Origin: CBFHSD01 sp965658375
GTDB lineage: Bacteria > Bacteroidota > Bacteroidia > Flavobacteriales_G > Salibacteraceae
Assembly: GCA_965658375.1 (NCBI GenBank)
Contig: CBFHSD010000008.1
Span: forward strand, 1 to 64,000
DNA: 64,000 nucleotides
Reading direction: 5' to 3'
The notes below the pieces were generated by a model, which did no database searches, was not told where the DNA came from, and saw only the letters and a list, made by a program, of their open reading frames with translations. Positions 37,603 to 46,951 of this stretch are shown here, piece by piece. A program made the position numbers and the translations under genes. Every line of letters starts with the position of its first letter. The stretch's first letter is position 1.

Positions 37603-37884
37603 GAGAATAAACTAGCTGTAGTAACAAGGAGCACCTTGTTATGTTCGGGGCGCAATTTAACAGAATTATTCTTGGTGTTTTTCTAATCACAGCCATGATA
37701 CCCCTTCTCTATGCACTTCAAAAAATATTTTAAAAATGCCTAGGGGTATTCTTTTCTTGAGGTGTCTAAATATAAACCGAATCATATGACCGTTGTTGTA
37801 CATTTTTCTGCACTCATCACATTCTTTAAAAAAAACGGGATAGTTGAGCGATTTTTGCACTTCAACTAAATGACCTAAAAACAA

Positions 37885-40245
37885 ATGAACTTGAAAAGAT
37901 TTACTCTCCTTCTATTTTTGTTGCCTCTGTTCTCGTGGGCGCAAGAAGAAGTCACCATATCTGGTTATCTCACAGATGAATCGAATGGTGAAGGGCTTAT
38001 TGGAGCCAGTGTTTATGTAGAAGAACTCAAAGCGGGAACCATCACCAATGTCTACGGCTTTTACTCCCTTACTCTTCCAAAATGAACCTACAACATCAAA
38101 TTCTCTTACATCGGTTATAAACCGATTAAGAAAGAAATGGTACTAGAAGCTTCCATCATTACAAGCTTAGAGCTGAGTACCAATTCAGAATTGCTTTCTG
38201 AAGTGGTGGTGACTGCAGAAAAAGAAGATCAGAACATTCGCGAAGTCCAAATGAGTGTGGAGCGTATGGACATTAAAGTGGTTGAGAAAATCCCACAATT
38301 CTTAGGAGAAGCTGACATTGTAAAAAGTTTGCAACTGAGACCGGGAGTAACTTCTGTAGGAGAAGGAGCTAACGGATTTAATGTACGCGGAGGAAACATT
38401 GATCAAAACTTAATTTTATTGGATGAATCTCCTGTCTTCAGTTCTTCTCACCTCTTTGGCTTTTTCTCTGTGTTCAACCCAGATGCCATTAAGGATGCCC
38501 AACTTTATAAAGGTGGTATACCAGCTCGATATGGTGGTCGACTTTCATCTGTAATGGATGTGCGTCAAAGAGAAGGAAACTCAAAAGGTTTTCATGGCCA
38601 AGGCGGTCTCGGTATTCTTTCAAGCAGATTAACGCTAGAAGGTCCTATTGGAGATGACATCTCTTTCCTCGTTTCTGGTAGGAGAAGTTATGCAGATCTT
38701 TTCTTAAAGTTTGATGAAGACCTGAAGGATAACCAAGCCTACTTTTACGATTTAAATGCCAAAATCAATTGGAAAATTTCACCAAAAGACAGACTCTATC
38801 TTTCTGGATATTTTGGCGAAGATGTGTTTGGCTTTGGAGATGATTTTAGAACCAGTTGGGGAAATGTTACCGGATCGCTGCGCTGGAATCACTTGTTTAG
38901 TGATAAGCTCTTCTCAAACTTTACAGCAGTTTATTCAGATTATGGCTACTCTTTAGGAGTACCTACTGGTGCACAAGCATTCAATTGGGAAGCACAAATT
39001 GAAACGGCAGAATTCAAAGCAGACTTTACCTGGTATGCGAACCCTAAAAACCAAGTGACTTATGGTGTAGACGCCATACGGTATCATATAGCGCCAGGAA
39101 GAGCAGAAGGTACAGGAAGCGAGAGTTTCTTCAATGTTATTGAAGTACCAAATGAATACGCATGGCACTTTGCGGGTTACATCAACAACGAACAAAAAAT
39201 TGGAGATAAAATCACTTTTGCTTACGGATTGCGTTACGCTCATTTCTTCAATGTAGGAAAAACCGAAGTAAATATTTACGAATACGGGGTTCCCACAGTA
39301 AGTGATGACATTATTGAAACGGTGCAATACGATAGAAACGAGGTGATTGCCGACTACGGTGGATTTGAACCAAGAATTGGATTCAATTATATGATCAACG
39401 ATTCTAACTCTATTAAGGTAAGTTACATGCGTAATCAGCAGTTCATTCACTTGGTGAGCAACACTACCTCTGCTACACCTGTAGATGTATGGAAACCAGC
39501 CGGTAAATATGTTGACCCGGGAGTTTCTGACCAAGTAGCCATTGGGTATTTCAAAAATTTAAAGAGAAATACCTACAATATTTCTGCAGAGGCTTACTAC
39601 AAGCAAATGAATGACTTACTTGACTACAGAAACGGTGCGGAACTTTTACTGAATGACAACGTAGAAACCGAATTTTTATCTGGTAAAGGAACTTCGTACG
39701 GTCTTGAATTGATGTTTGAAAAGAAGAAAGGTCTCTTCACTGGGTGGATTGCCTACACATTGTCTAGAACAGAATTGGTTGTAGATGGATTCACAGCCGG
39801 AGATTACACCACTACTGGTGTTAATTATGGTGAAGCCTACCCTAGTAACTGGGATAAAACACATGATTTAACCATTGTGGGAATGTATCAGATTACTGAC
39901 AGATGGAGCGGTGGAGCGAATTTCATTTACACCACCGGTAGACCAGCGTCTTATCCAGAAGGACGTTTCAACTTTGATGGCAAAGTAGCGCCCATCTACC
40001 GCTTTAGAAATGAGTACCGCATTCCTAGCACAATACGCCTTGACATCAGTGCAACACGAGAAGGAATGAAAAGAGAAAACTTCGAAACCAGTTGGGCATT
40101 TGGAGTTTACAACGTACTGGGTCGCAAGAACCCCTACTCTGTTTTCTTCCAGCCAGATGAAAATATGCCTACTATTACCCAAGCGCAACAACTAAGCATC
40201 ATCGGAATACCTGTACCTGCAATCACTTGGAACTTTAAATTTTAA
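37885..40245 (+). pseudogene. TonB-dependent receptor interrupted by one in-frame TGA
   Basis: The frame from 37885 to 40245 is 787 codons long with one internal stop, a TGA at 38083-38085 (codon 67). The first part is a signal peptide and a carboxypeptidase-regulatory-like domain (VTISGYLTDESNGEGLIGAS). After the stop the frame continues as TYNIKFSYIGYKPIKKE, then a TonB plug (VVVTAEKEDQN, VRGGNIDQNLILLDE) and a full 22-strand barrel ending ITWNFKF. The interrupted codon should be glycine (LPKGTYNI; GGA to TGA). The DUF4249 partner gene follows 2 bases after the stop and is intact. The receptor is probably inactive, unless the TGA is read through or is an error. Confidence 0.85.
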
Positions 40246-40247
40246 TC

Positions 40248-41108
40248 ATGAGACACCTCAATATACTTTTCATATTCACAGCGCTGTTAAGCACAGGCTG
40301 TATAGAAACTATAGATCTAGAATTGGAGAATGCAAGGCAACTTTTAGTTGTTGATGGAGGCATTACCAATACAGACAGCAGCATTATTCGTTTGAGTTAT
40401 ACAGGCGATTACTTTGAAAATACCGCCCCTGATTTTACTGTAGAAGAAAATGCAGCCTTAGTTTTATTTGAGAATGGACAAGTGGCAGACACGCTTACCT
40501 TTCGAGCAGATAGTGCTTATTTCATTACTAGACATCAAGGGAAAATGGGAAATGAATACTCCCTAACCTTAACCACTCAAGATGGAAGCGTCTACACAAG
40601 TGAGCCCGAAATCATGAATACAGTAGAGCCTATTGATTCTCTGTACTACCAATACCAAGAAGAAGATTTTGGTGACTTTTATGTGATTTACCTAAACTCT
40701 TTTGAAACAGCAGGAATAGGGAACTATTACCAATGGAAGGTCTACATAAATGACGAATACCAAGCCCTTTATGATGATTTGATTTTTGCTGAAGATGCAT
40801 TTGTTGATGGAAATCCGATTCTAGATTGGGATATTTATTACATCCCTCTTGAAGATTACGAAGAATTCAAAGCAAATAGTCCAGATGGAACTGTGACTGT
40901 GCGCATAGAACAAATGGGCATAAACCAAGGATACTACGATTTTCTGCGTTTGCTGTTTGAACAAACAGTTTTTGTAGGAGGTCCCTTCTCTCCGCCTCCA
41001 GCAGAAATTCCAGGAAATGTGAGTAATAGTGGCGATCCTGCAAACAATCCTTTAGGATACTTTTACACTGCCTCTATTGAAAGTGCAGAAGTAACAATTG
41101 ATGAGTAA
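40248..41108 (+). CDS. DUF4249 lipoprotein, TonB-receptor partner
   Basis: The 286-residue product starts with a lipoprotein signal (LLSTGC, cysteine near residue 18) and matches DUF4249. The motifs present are the LLVVDGGITNTDSSIIRLSYTG opening, TLTTQDGSVYTSEPE in the middle, and LFEQTVFVGGPFSPPPAEIPGNV near the end. DUF4249 genes are typically coupled to a TonB-dependent receptor whose ligand they are thought to help bind. Here that receptor carries an in-frame TGA, leaving this partner apparently intact. The gene overlaps the YdeI gene by 8 bases. Confidence 0.88.
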   Translation: MRHLNILFIFTALLSTGCIETIDLELENARQLLVVDGGITNTDSSIIRLSYTGDYFENTAPDFTVEENAALVLFENGQVADTLTFRADSAYFITRHQGKMGNEYSLTLTTQDGSVYTSEPEIMNTVEPIDSLYYQYQEEDFGDFYVIYLNSFETAGIGNYYQWKVYINDEYQALYDDLIFAEDAFVDGNPILDWDIYYIPLEDYEEFKANSPDGTVTVRIEQMGINQGYYDFLRLLFEQTVFVGGPFSPPPAEIPGNVSNSGDPANNPLGYFYTASIESAEVTIDE

Positions 41109-41628
41109 CAAACTTTCGTTCACTGGATTTATAGAAAAACACGAAGGAAAAGTCTGGAGCGCTTACATCCGCATACCAGATGAAATCATCTCAGAATCTA
41201 ACCATTGGCCCAATAATAGGGCTGTGGTTACATTCAATGGTGTACATCAAAAATATGCTGCCCTACTTTCTAACGCCAAAGGTTTTAAATACCTCTTAAT
41301 TTCAAAGCGAGACTTAAAAGTCCTTCATTCCCACACTAATGAACCCATACATGTTTCATTGTTACATGACCATTCTAAATACGGCATGCCTGTGCCGGAA
41401 GAATGGGAGAAAGTAGAACTTGAGAATCCCGAAATAATTCCGTATTTCGAGCAACTTACCCCAGGTAAAAAAAGAAGTCTTCTTCATCTTATTGGCAAAT
41501 ACAAATCAAGTGATGCCCGCATGCGAAAAGCACTTGCTGTTGCGCATCACCTCCTAGACAGTGAAGGAAATCTTGATTTCAAACAGCTAAATACGATGAT
41601 CAAAGAGTATAATAACTTGAGTCTTTGA
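41101..41628 (+). CDS. YdeI/OmpD-associated family protein
   Basis: The 175-residue protein combines two domains: an N-terminal DUF1905 domain (FTGFIEKHEGKVWSAYIRIP) and a C-terminal YdeI/OmpD-associated bacteriocin-protection domain (LTPGKKRSLLHLIGKYKSSDARMRKALAVAHHL). This arrangement is common in Bacteroidota. The exact role is unknown; E. coli YdeI is linked to resistance to antimicrobial peptides and to OmpD-related phenotypes. The ATG overlaps the DUF4249 stop by 8 bases. Confidence 0.85.
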   Translation: MSNKLSFTGFIEKHEGKVWSAYIRIPDEIISESNHWPNNRAVVTFNGVHQKYAALLSNAKGFKYLLISKRDLKVLHSHTNEPIHVSLLHDHSKYGMPVPEEWEKVELENPEIIPYFEQLTPGKKRSLLHLIGKYKSSDARMRKALAVAHHLLDSEGNLDFKQLNTMIKEYNNLSL

Positions 41629-41773
41629 GTACAAGGATTACCCTGCTCAACAATTTATTAATGTACATATAATTATTTTACATGTAAATTTTTTTGATAC
41701 TTTCGTGAACCAAACGAAGACTTGTTTGTCTTAATACACAACAATTATTATTAATAACCCAATCTTTAAAATT

Positions 41774-42433
41774 ATGAAAAGAGTAAGTGTATTCGCAACG
41801 GTAGCTTTATCAGCTGCTTTTTTAGTTTCTTGTGGTGATGGTGGTAATGCTGAAACAGCAAACCATGACAACCACGACCATGACACGTCTGATGAAAAAA
41901 CAGAACAAATGGCCGAAACTAAAACAGTAATGGTTGATACAGAAAATAGCATGGTGATGTGGGAAGGTAACATGACAGGTGCTAAAACATACAACCACTT
42001 CGGGAACCTAATGGTGTCTGAAGGTAAACTTGAAATGACTGGAGATGCAATTTCTGGAGGAGGATTTGTGATTGACATGACATCTATTACTCCAAAAGAC
42101 AGTAATTATTCTGAGGAGTTACCAGTATCTGATTTAGTAGGACATTTAACAAGTGCAGATTTCTTTGACGTAGAAAATCATCCAACAGCAGAATTCTCAA
42201 TTACAGGTTATGATGCAGAAGCTCATACAGTAACTGGAATGTTAAACATTAGAGGAAACTCGAATGAAGAAACAATTTCTGATGTAATGATCGACAAAGA
42301 GTCTGGTAAAATTTCAGGAACGTTGACTTTCGATCGTCAAAAATATGACGTAGCATGGTCTCACCCACTGAAAGATATGTTCCTTTCTGACAACATTAAA
42401 GTAGAAGTTTCTTTGATGACCAAAGAAGGATAA
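41774..42433 (+). CDS. YceI-family lipoprotein
   Basis: The 219-residue product has a lipoprotein signal (AAFLVSCGDG) and a His/Asp-rich linker at residues 28-48 (NHDNHDHDTSDEK). A YceI beta-barrel domain follows with VDTENSMVMWEGNMTGAKTYNHFGNL, LVGHLTSADFFDVENHPTAEF and TFDRQKYDVAW. YceI folds bind isoprenoid or other lipid molecules in the periplasm. The histidine-rich linker may bind metals. Its promoter region is AT-rich, and a strong terminator follows. Confidence 0.9.
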   Translation: MKRVSVFATVALSAAFLVSCGDGGNAETANHDNHDHDTSDEKTEQMAETKTVMVDTENSMVMWEGNMTGAKTYNHFGNLMVSEGKLEMTGDAISGGGFVIDMTSITPKDSNYSEELPVSDLVGHLTSADFFDVENHPTAEFSITGYDAEAHTVTGMLNIRGNSNEETISDVMIDKESGKISGTLTFDRQKYDVAWSHPLKDMFLSDNIKVEVSLMTKEG

Positions 42434-42456
42434 TTCTTAAATTGATTTGATTATTG

Positions 42457-42491
42457 AAGGCCGAGCAGCGCAAGTTGCTCGGCCTTTTTTT
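42457..42491 (+). terminator. Terminator after the yceI-like gene
   Basis: A strong stem AAGGCCGAGCA/TGCTCGGCCTT with an eight-base loop is followed by a T run. Confidence 0.9.
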
Positions 42492-42521
42492 ATATTGCGC
42501 TTATAAACAAAACATCAAACC

Positions 42522-43001
42522 ATGAAAAACTTCATCCTTGTTTTCTTCACCACCTTACCCGCTTTTCTTTTTGCTCAAACAGACAATTATTATACGCCAC
42601 CAGTAGTTTATGAGTACAAGGTTCTTACCTCTATAGAATCTATCATTCCAATGGGCTTGGGCCGCTCTAGACTTTTAGAAAGTAAAACAGATCTCGATCC
42701 ATCTCTATACACTACCGCGAGAACAGAAGGAATAGACTCTAAACAAGGAAGCGTTAAGAGACAAGACATTAAAGTAGATGAGTTAGATGAAACCAAATTG
42801 TTGAACTTTTACACAGCTATAGGTATCAACTTTCAAAATATTGCGTCCAATGATGCAATGATCAGCGGACGCCTTACACAACTTTCTGCCGAAGGCTGGG
42901 AATTGGCATTTGTGGTTAGCGGTGTTGAAAGTGATGGCGGATCTCAAGATGGAAAAGGGATTTATGTAACACGATTCATCTTTAAGCGCAGAATTCCATA
43001 A
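42522..43001 (+). CDS. Exported protein of unknown function
   Basis: The 159-residue product has a signal peptide (MKNFILVFFTTLPAFLFAQ). The mature part ends in a pattern like the small DUF4177-type domain (LTQLSAEGWELAFVVSGVE and VTRFIFKRRIP), in which a short beta-alpha-beta unit carries a GWEL motif. The middle region (IIPMGLGRSRLLESKTDLDPSLY) is unassigned. The gene ends in TAA overlapping the ATG of the thioesterase gene (TAATG), so translation is coupled. Confidence 0.65.
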   Translation: MKNFILVFFTTLPAFLFAQTDNYYTPPVVYEYKVLTSIESIIPMGLGRSRLLESKTDLDPSLYTTARTEGIDSKQGSVKRQDIKVDELDETKLLNFYTAIGINFQNIASNDAMISGRLTQLSAEGWELAFVVSGVESDGGSQDGKGIYVTRFIFKRRIP

Positions 43002-43438
43002 TGGAAGCTTCGCATTTTAGAAAACTAGAAGCCATGTACCTGGGTGCAGCAATTAACACGCAGCACTACCCTTCTACCACCTGCACCATTGAAAAAGGAA
43101 AAGCAAGCATAGGCATTGACATCAATAATTCCTATTTTCATGCTTTAGGAGCAATGCATGGCAGCGTCTACTTCAAGCTACTAGATGATGTGGCATTTTT
43201 TGCCGTAAGTTCAGTAGTTACAGACCGTTTCGTTTGAACTACCTCTTTCAATACCAACATTATTAGACCCATCAATAAAGGCCGCATCAAGGCGGTGGGA
43301 ACCTTGCGAATTGCATCTAAGCAGTTATTTTGTGCAGAAGCTGCCTTATACAATGAGCAAGGAAAAGAGATTGCATTTGGATCGGATAATTTTATAAAAA
43401 GTAGAATTGAATTGAGTCCAGAAATTGGATACGTGTAA
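43001..43438 (+). pseudogene. PaaI-type thioesterase interrupted by one TGA
   Basis: The frame encodes a hotdog thioesterase of about 145 residues. The family signature GAMHGSVYFKLLDDVAFFA is at residues 49-67. A TGA at 43235-43237 (codon 79) splits it, but the frame continues as TTSFNTNIIRPINKGRIKAVG, exactly the next hotdog strands, to the TAA at 43436-43438. The usual residue there is a small hydrophobic one (TTA to TGA is one base). Only the first 78 residues would be made, too short for a hotdog dimer. The upstream gene overlaps by one base. Confidence 0.8.
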
Positions 43439-43465
43439 CAAATAATCATCAGAAACTTATAGAAT

Positions 43466-43786
43466 ATGATCATATCAACAGCAGAAAACATTCCGAAAAA
43501 AGAGATAACAGAAATCCTTGGTATTGCCCGTGGAATCACGGTAAGAGCTAAAAATGTAGCCAGCGATTTCTTATCCGGCATTAAGAATATTGTAGGTGGT
43601 GAATTGAATGAATACACCAAACTACAGGCTCAATCAAGAGAGCAAGCATTGCACAGGATGTCAGAAGATGCCCAACGCTTGGGAGCCGATGCAGTTGTGA
43701 ATGTGCGTATTACAAGCTCTACCATTACTCAGGGAGCTTCTGAGATATTGGCTTACGGTACAGCGGTAAAATTTCAATCGAAGTAG
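43466..43786 (+). CDS. YbjQ/DUF74 family protein
   Basis: The 106-residue protein matches the heavy-metal-binding DUF74/YbjQ family. The start ISTAENIPKKEITEILGIARGITVRAKN and the middle LQAQSREQALHRMSEDAQRLGADAVVNVRI are diagnostic. It folds as a pentameric ring of small alpha/beta units; the function is unknown. It is 27 bases after the thioesterase stop. The ~100-base region downstream before the ATE-like gene is AT-rich and contains only a weak short frame. Confidence 0.9.
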   Translation: MIISTAENIPKKEITEILGIARGITVRAKNVASDFLSGIKNIVGGELNEYTKLQAQSREQALHRMSEDAQRLGADAVVNVRITSSTITQGASEILAYGTAVKFQSK

Positions 43787-43883
43787 TGGCTAGTTATGTC
43801 CCAAAGAAAAAGCGATTACTTTTACCCTTTATAACATTCATTTTAAGCACGGTTCTGCTCACCAATTATAGAATTTATAGCTT

Positions 43884-44915
43884 TTGCTTGTATCCTACAT
43901 ATATCCAACCTTTTTCAAAGGCAGGTTACTTGATTTATATTTGAATCAAGGTTATTTCCGCAGCAGCAACTTTATGCACAAAACAAAGGTTCTCTGCCTT
44001 AAAACGGGGATTCATAGTGTGCTGCAAATCAGATACAACCTGCATACCTTTTCATTCAGCAAGAACCAAAGAAAACTAATGAAAAAGGTTGAAAAAGAAT
44101 TCACAGTTCAAATAGAACCTCTTGCTTTCGACAATCAAAAAGAAAGGCTTTACCATGCGCATAAACATCGCTTTCAAGGTTTCTTATACGATTCTTTCAA
44201 AAGCATGATTCTTGGATTGGAAATTGAAAATGTTTTTGACTCTTACTGTGTTTGCGTTTATGATAAAAAGAAACTTATTGCCTTTTCTGTATTTGATGCG
44301 GGAAAAACATCAAATGCAAGTATCTCTGGAATTTTTGATGAAGCTTACAGCAATTACAGCTTGGGTAAATACACGCTCCTTAAGGAAGTACAGCACGCAA
44401 TTAGTAACAACAGGCTCTTTGTATATCCTGGTTACATCACGCATGGATGCAGCGACTTTGATTATAAAATTCTCTCCAGTGGCGTTGAATACTTAAATAG
44501 TAAGAAAAAATGGGGGTCATTCGAAGCGCTTCAAAGTGCAGATTTCCCAGCTGAAAAGATCAATCAATTGATGCACAATCTGTACAAGAAGGTGAAACCC
44601 ATCTATCCAGAAGCCAAATTGATGGCTAACCCCTACTTCTCTATTCACTACATACCAGAATACCAAAACAAGGTTCCAGCTGGACCACTAGGCATTTGGA
44701 TACCCAATAAAAGCCTTTGGATAGAATACATTTTAGAAACACGCTCTTACCGTATCGGTAACGTAAAAACCAATGCTCGCCTTCAAAGCGAAATTGATAT
44801 GGATATGGAAAAGGACTTCTACAAACCAGAGGAATTCTTTGTTCATCCCATGGAATTCGAGCTTTCTTTTACGTGTAAATCACAATCGGTTCTATTCAAC
44901 CTGCTTAAGCCTTAA
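43884..44915 (+). CDS. Arginyltransferase-like (ATE C-terminal) protein
   Basis: The product (343 residues) resembles the GNAT-like C-terminal domain of arginyl-tRNA-protein transferase. It contains LGKYTLLKEVQHAI and LFVYPGYITHGCSDFDYK, typical of the acceptor/tRNA-binding core. The region after residue 8 (YPTFFKGRLLDLYLNQGYFR) fits the family N-terminal pattern. Because the first ATG is at codon 31, inside that conserved region, I start it at the TTG at 43884; a TAG two codons upstream rules out anything earlier. Bacterial ATE-like proteins of this type are poorly studied; leucyl/phenylalanyl transfer is also possible. Confidence 0.72.
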   Translation: MLVSYIYPTFFKGRLLDLYLNQGYFRSSNFMHKTKVLCLKTGIHSVLQIRYNLHTFSFSKNQRKLMKKVEKEFTVQIEPLAFDNQKERLYHAHKHRFQGFLYDSFKSMILGLEIENVFDSYCVCVYDKKKLIAFSVFDAGKTSNASISGIFDEAYSNYSLGKYTLLKEVQHAISNNRLFVYPGYITHGCSDFDYKILSSGVEYLNSKKKWGSFEALQSADFPAEKINQLMHNLYKKVKPIYPEAKLMANPYFSIHYIPEYQNKVPAGPLGIWIPNKSLWIEYILETRSYRIGNVKTNARLQSEIDMDMEKDFYKPEEFFVHPMEFELSFTCKSQSVLFNLLKP

Positions 44916-44924
44916 AAAAACACC

Positions 44925-44932
44925 TACTTTTG
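44925..44932 (+). promoter_or_regulatory. Bacteroidota -7 promoter element before the FKBP gene
   Basis: TACTTTTG is a perfect TAnnTTTG match 16 bases before the ATG at 44949. No clear -33 element could be picked out in the coding end upstream. Confidence 0.55.
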
Positions 44933-44948
44933 CAAAAAATATTACGCA

Positions 44949-45377
44949 ATGCGCAAAGTACAAGACAACGACACACTTACTGTACATTACACGGGATCAC
45001 ATACAAACGGAGAAGTTTTTGATAGCTCTGTAGGCGGTGAGCCGCTAGAATTCACCTTAGGCAAAGGAATGTTGATTCCTGGTTTTGAAAAAGCAGTGAT
45101 TGACATGCAAGTGGGTGACAAAAAGAAAGTAGAGATTTCTGCAAAAGATGGTTACGGAGAAAAGTCGGATGAGTTTATAGAAATTCTAAACAAAGAAGTA
45201 CTCCCAGCTGAGATTACTCCTGAAATAGGAATGAACTTAATGTCAGAGACCCCAGAAGGCCAACAAATTCCATTGTTGATTACAGAGGTGACGGAAGAAA
45301 CATTTACAGTTGATGCCAACCACCCTTTGTCAGGACAAGATTTGGTATTTGAAATTGAAGTGCTTTCTATCAAATAA
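44949..45377 (+). CDS. SlyD-like FKBP peptidyl-prolyl isomerase
   Basis: The 142-residue protein opens with the FKBP core DNDTLTVHYTGSHTNGEVFDSS, has the active-site segment PLEFTLGKGMLIPGFEKAVIDMQVGDKK, and contains a SlyD-type insert-in-flap domain (residues ~70-125). The final motif VDANHPLSGQDLVFEIEVLSI is the SlyD signature. The histidine-rich metal-binding tail of E. coli SlyD is absent. It assists folding of proline-containing proteins in the cytoplasm. A TACTTTTG promoter element precedes it and a terminator follows. Confidence 0.93.
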   Translation: MRKVQDNDTLTVHYTGSHTNGEVFDSSVGGEPLEFTLGKGMLIPGFEKAVIDMQVGDKKKVEISAKDGYGEKSDEFIEILNKEVLPAEITPEIGMNLMSETPEGQQIPLLITEVTEETFTVDANHPLSGQDLVFEIEVLSIK

Positions 45378-45390
45378 AGCATTTTAACAT

Positions 45391-45431
45391 AAAAAAGCAG
45401 CTCTTTTCAATTTGAATTGAGCTGCTTTTTT
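45391..45431 (+). terminator. Terminator after the FKBP gene
   Basis: A stem AAAAAAGCAGCTC/GAGCTGCTTTTTT surrounds a T- and A-rich loop. Confidence 0.85.
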
Positions 45432-45550
45432 ATTTTTAGACTCGACTAAAAAACTTAATATTCAGAAAGTTAAAATCATGATTACGCTACTACAACACGT
45501 AAGACTTTTTGACATCAAAGAAAAAGTACGAAATACGTTACATTTGAGAC

Positions 45551-46951
45551 ATGCGTCAATGCCTTTATCTCATCCTTACCCTCAGTCTACTCTATGGTTG
45601 TGTTACACCAAATACCAGTACAAAAGAGCTAGATGACACTGCATCAGACTCCACATTAGCAAGGCTTACCTTAAAAAAGGATACGCTCACAGCCGTTCTT
45701 TCCAATGACATCACCAGCTATTTCATATACCGCGGAGAACCTAGAGGATTTGAATATGAAATGCTTCATCTTTTTGCCGAAGAGAACAACCTTCAATTAG
45801 ATATTGAAGTGGTTCCTGAAATACGAGATGTGCTTCACACTCTTAGGAGTAACCATGTAGATGTAGCCGCTGCCAACTTAACCATCACCGAAGAACGCAA
45901 AAAAGACCTTGAGTTCACCCGCCCTCTTATTCGAACGCGACAAGTTTTGGTGCAAAGAGATACGAAAGACTCTGTGGTGACAGACCCTTTGAATTTAGAG
46001 AATCAAACCATTCATGTGCCGCCTCAAACTTCTTATTATCAGCGCTTGGTAAATTTTAGAAACGAATCTGGCATATTCTTTTTTATTGATACAACATTGG
46101 CAGAAACATCAACAGAAACCTTTATTCGCTTGGTTTCTGAAGGAGAATTAGATTATACCATTTCAGATGAAAATCTCGCAAAAATTCATTCTCGCTTTTT
46201 CAATGATTTAAACATTGAAACAGCCATTAGCCTCAATCAGAACATTGCTTGGGCAGTAAACAAAGAAAATGACAGCCTTCTTACCTTGCTCAATTCATTT
46301 CTAAACGAGTTTCAAGGATCTCGAGATTACAATATCATTTACAAGCGCTATTTCGGTGGTAGAACCTTTTCTGAAAGGAGAATGAACAAAGAATACCCTT
46401 CTGTCTCCGAAGGACAAATATCTATTTACGACAAGATCTTTCAAGAGTCGGCAAAAGAAATTGCATGGAATTGGCAATTGTTGGCCGCCCAGTGTCGCAA
46501 AGAGAGTCATTTCAACCCAGAAGCTAAATCGCGCTATGGGGCATTAGGACTCATGCAAATCATGCCAGCTACAGCAAAGTCTTATATAGATAGCAGTGCA
46601 TCACTTACAGATCCTGCCACCAACATAAAAGTAGCGGTTGAATACTTAAAGTATTTAAACCAAGAACTTGAAGGAACCGTACCCGATAAAGAAGAACGCA
46701 TCAAATTTGTGCTTGCCGCTTATAATGTGGGCTTAGGACATATTTATGACGCCCAGCGTTTGGCAGATAAGTATGATTTAGATCCCGCTGTTTGGACCGA
46801 TAATGTTGGGCTAATGCTCTTAAACAAGAGTGAACCTAAATATTACAAAGATGAGGTAGTAAGACATGGCTATGCCCGTGGCTACGAGCCTTATTATTAT
46901 GTGCAAGACATTATGCACTACTACGATTTGTATAAAGAGTTTACCCAATGA
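45551..46951 (+). CDS. mltF: Membrane-bound lytic transglycosylase F (MltF)-like
   Basis: The lipoprotein (466 residues, signal ending LLYGC) has an N-terminal periplasmic substrate-binding domain of the SBP_bac_3 type (about residues 40-270, FIYRGEPRGFEYEML and ADNLTIT-like segments). A C-terminal SLT lytic transglycosylase domain follows. The catalytic glutamate is in CRKESHFNPEA, followed by GLMQIMPATA and VLAAYNVGLGH. This is the MltF arrangement: it cleaves peptidoglycan and the binding domain controls activity. Its TGA stop overlaps the ATG of the next gene by four bases (ATGA). Confidence 0.9.
   Translation: MRQCLYLILTLSLLYGCVTPNTSTKELDDTASDSTLARLTLKKDTLTAVLSNDITSYFIYRGEPRGFEYEMLHLFAEENNLQLDIEVVPEIRDVLHTLRSNHVDVAAANLTITEERKKDLEFTRPLIRTRQVLVQRDTKDSVVTDPLNLENQTIHVPPQTSYYQRLVNFRNESGIFFFIDTTLAETSTETFIRLVSEGELDYTISDENLAKIHSRFFNDLNIETAISLNQNIAWAVNKENDSLLTLLNSFLNEFQGSRDYNIIYKRYFGGRTFSERRMNKEYPSVSEGQISIYDKIFQESAKEIAWNWQLLAAQCRKESHFNPEAKSRYGALGLMQIMPATAKSYIDSSASLTDPATNIKVAVEYLKYLNQELEGTVPDKEERIKFVLAAYNVGLGHIYDAQRLADKYDLDPAVWTDNVGLMLLNKSEPKYYKDEVVRHGYARGYEPYYYVQDIMHYYDLYKEFTQ

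Noticed and set aside
37687..37884. 65-codon minus-strand frame in the spacer between the M1 gene and the TonB receptor
   Set aside because: It has no ribosome-binding context, no family resemblance and an ordinary AT-rich composition; it looks like a chance open frame.
28298..43237. TGA read as glycine or another amino acid (recoding) to explain the in-frame TGAs
   Set aside because: TGA ends many intact genes here, for example at 18165, 19272, 34753, 41628, 46951 and 47796 and on the minus strand at 49905 and 50710. Premature stops include TAA as well, and yiaA also has a frameshift. A global recoding is not supported.
43786..43944. Short frame (about 52 codons, GTG start) before the ATE-like gene, with one hydrophobic helix
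   Set aside because: It needs a GTG start, overlaps the beginning of the ATE-like gene and has no recognisable family; it is more likely chance.
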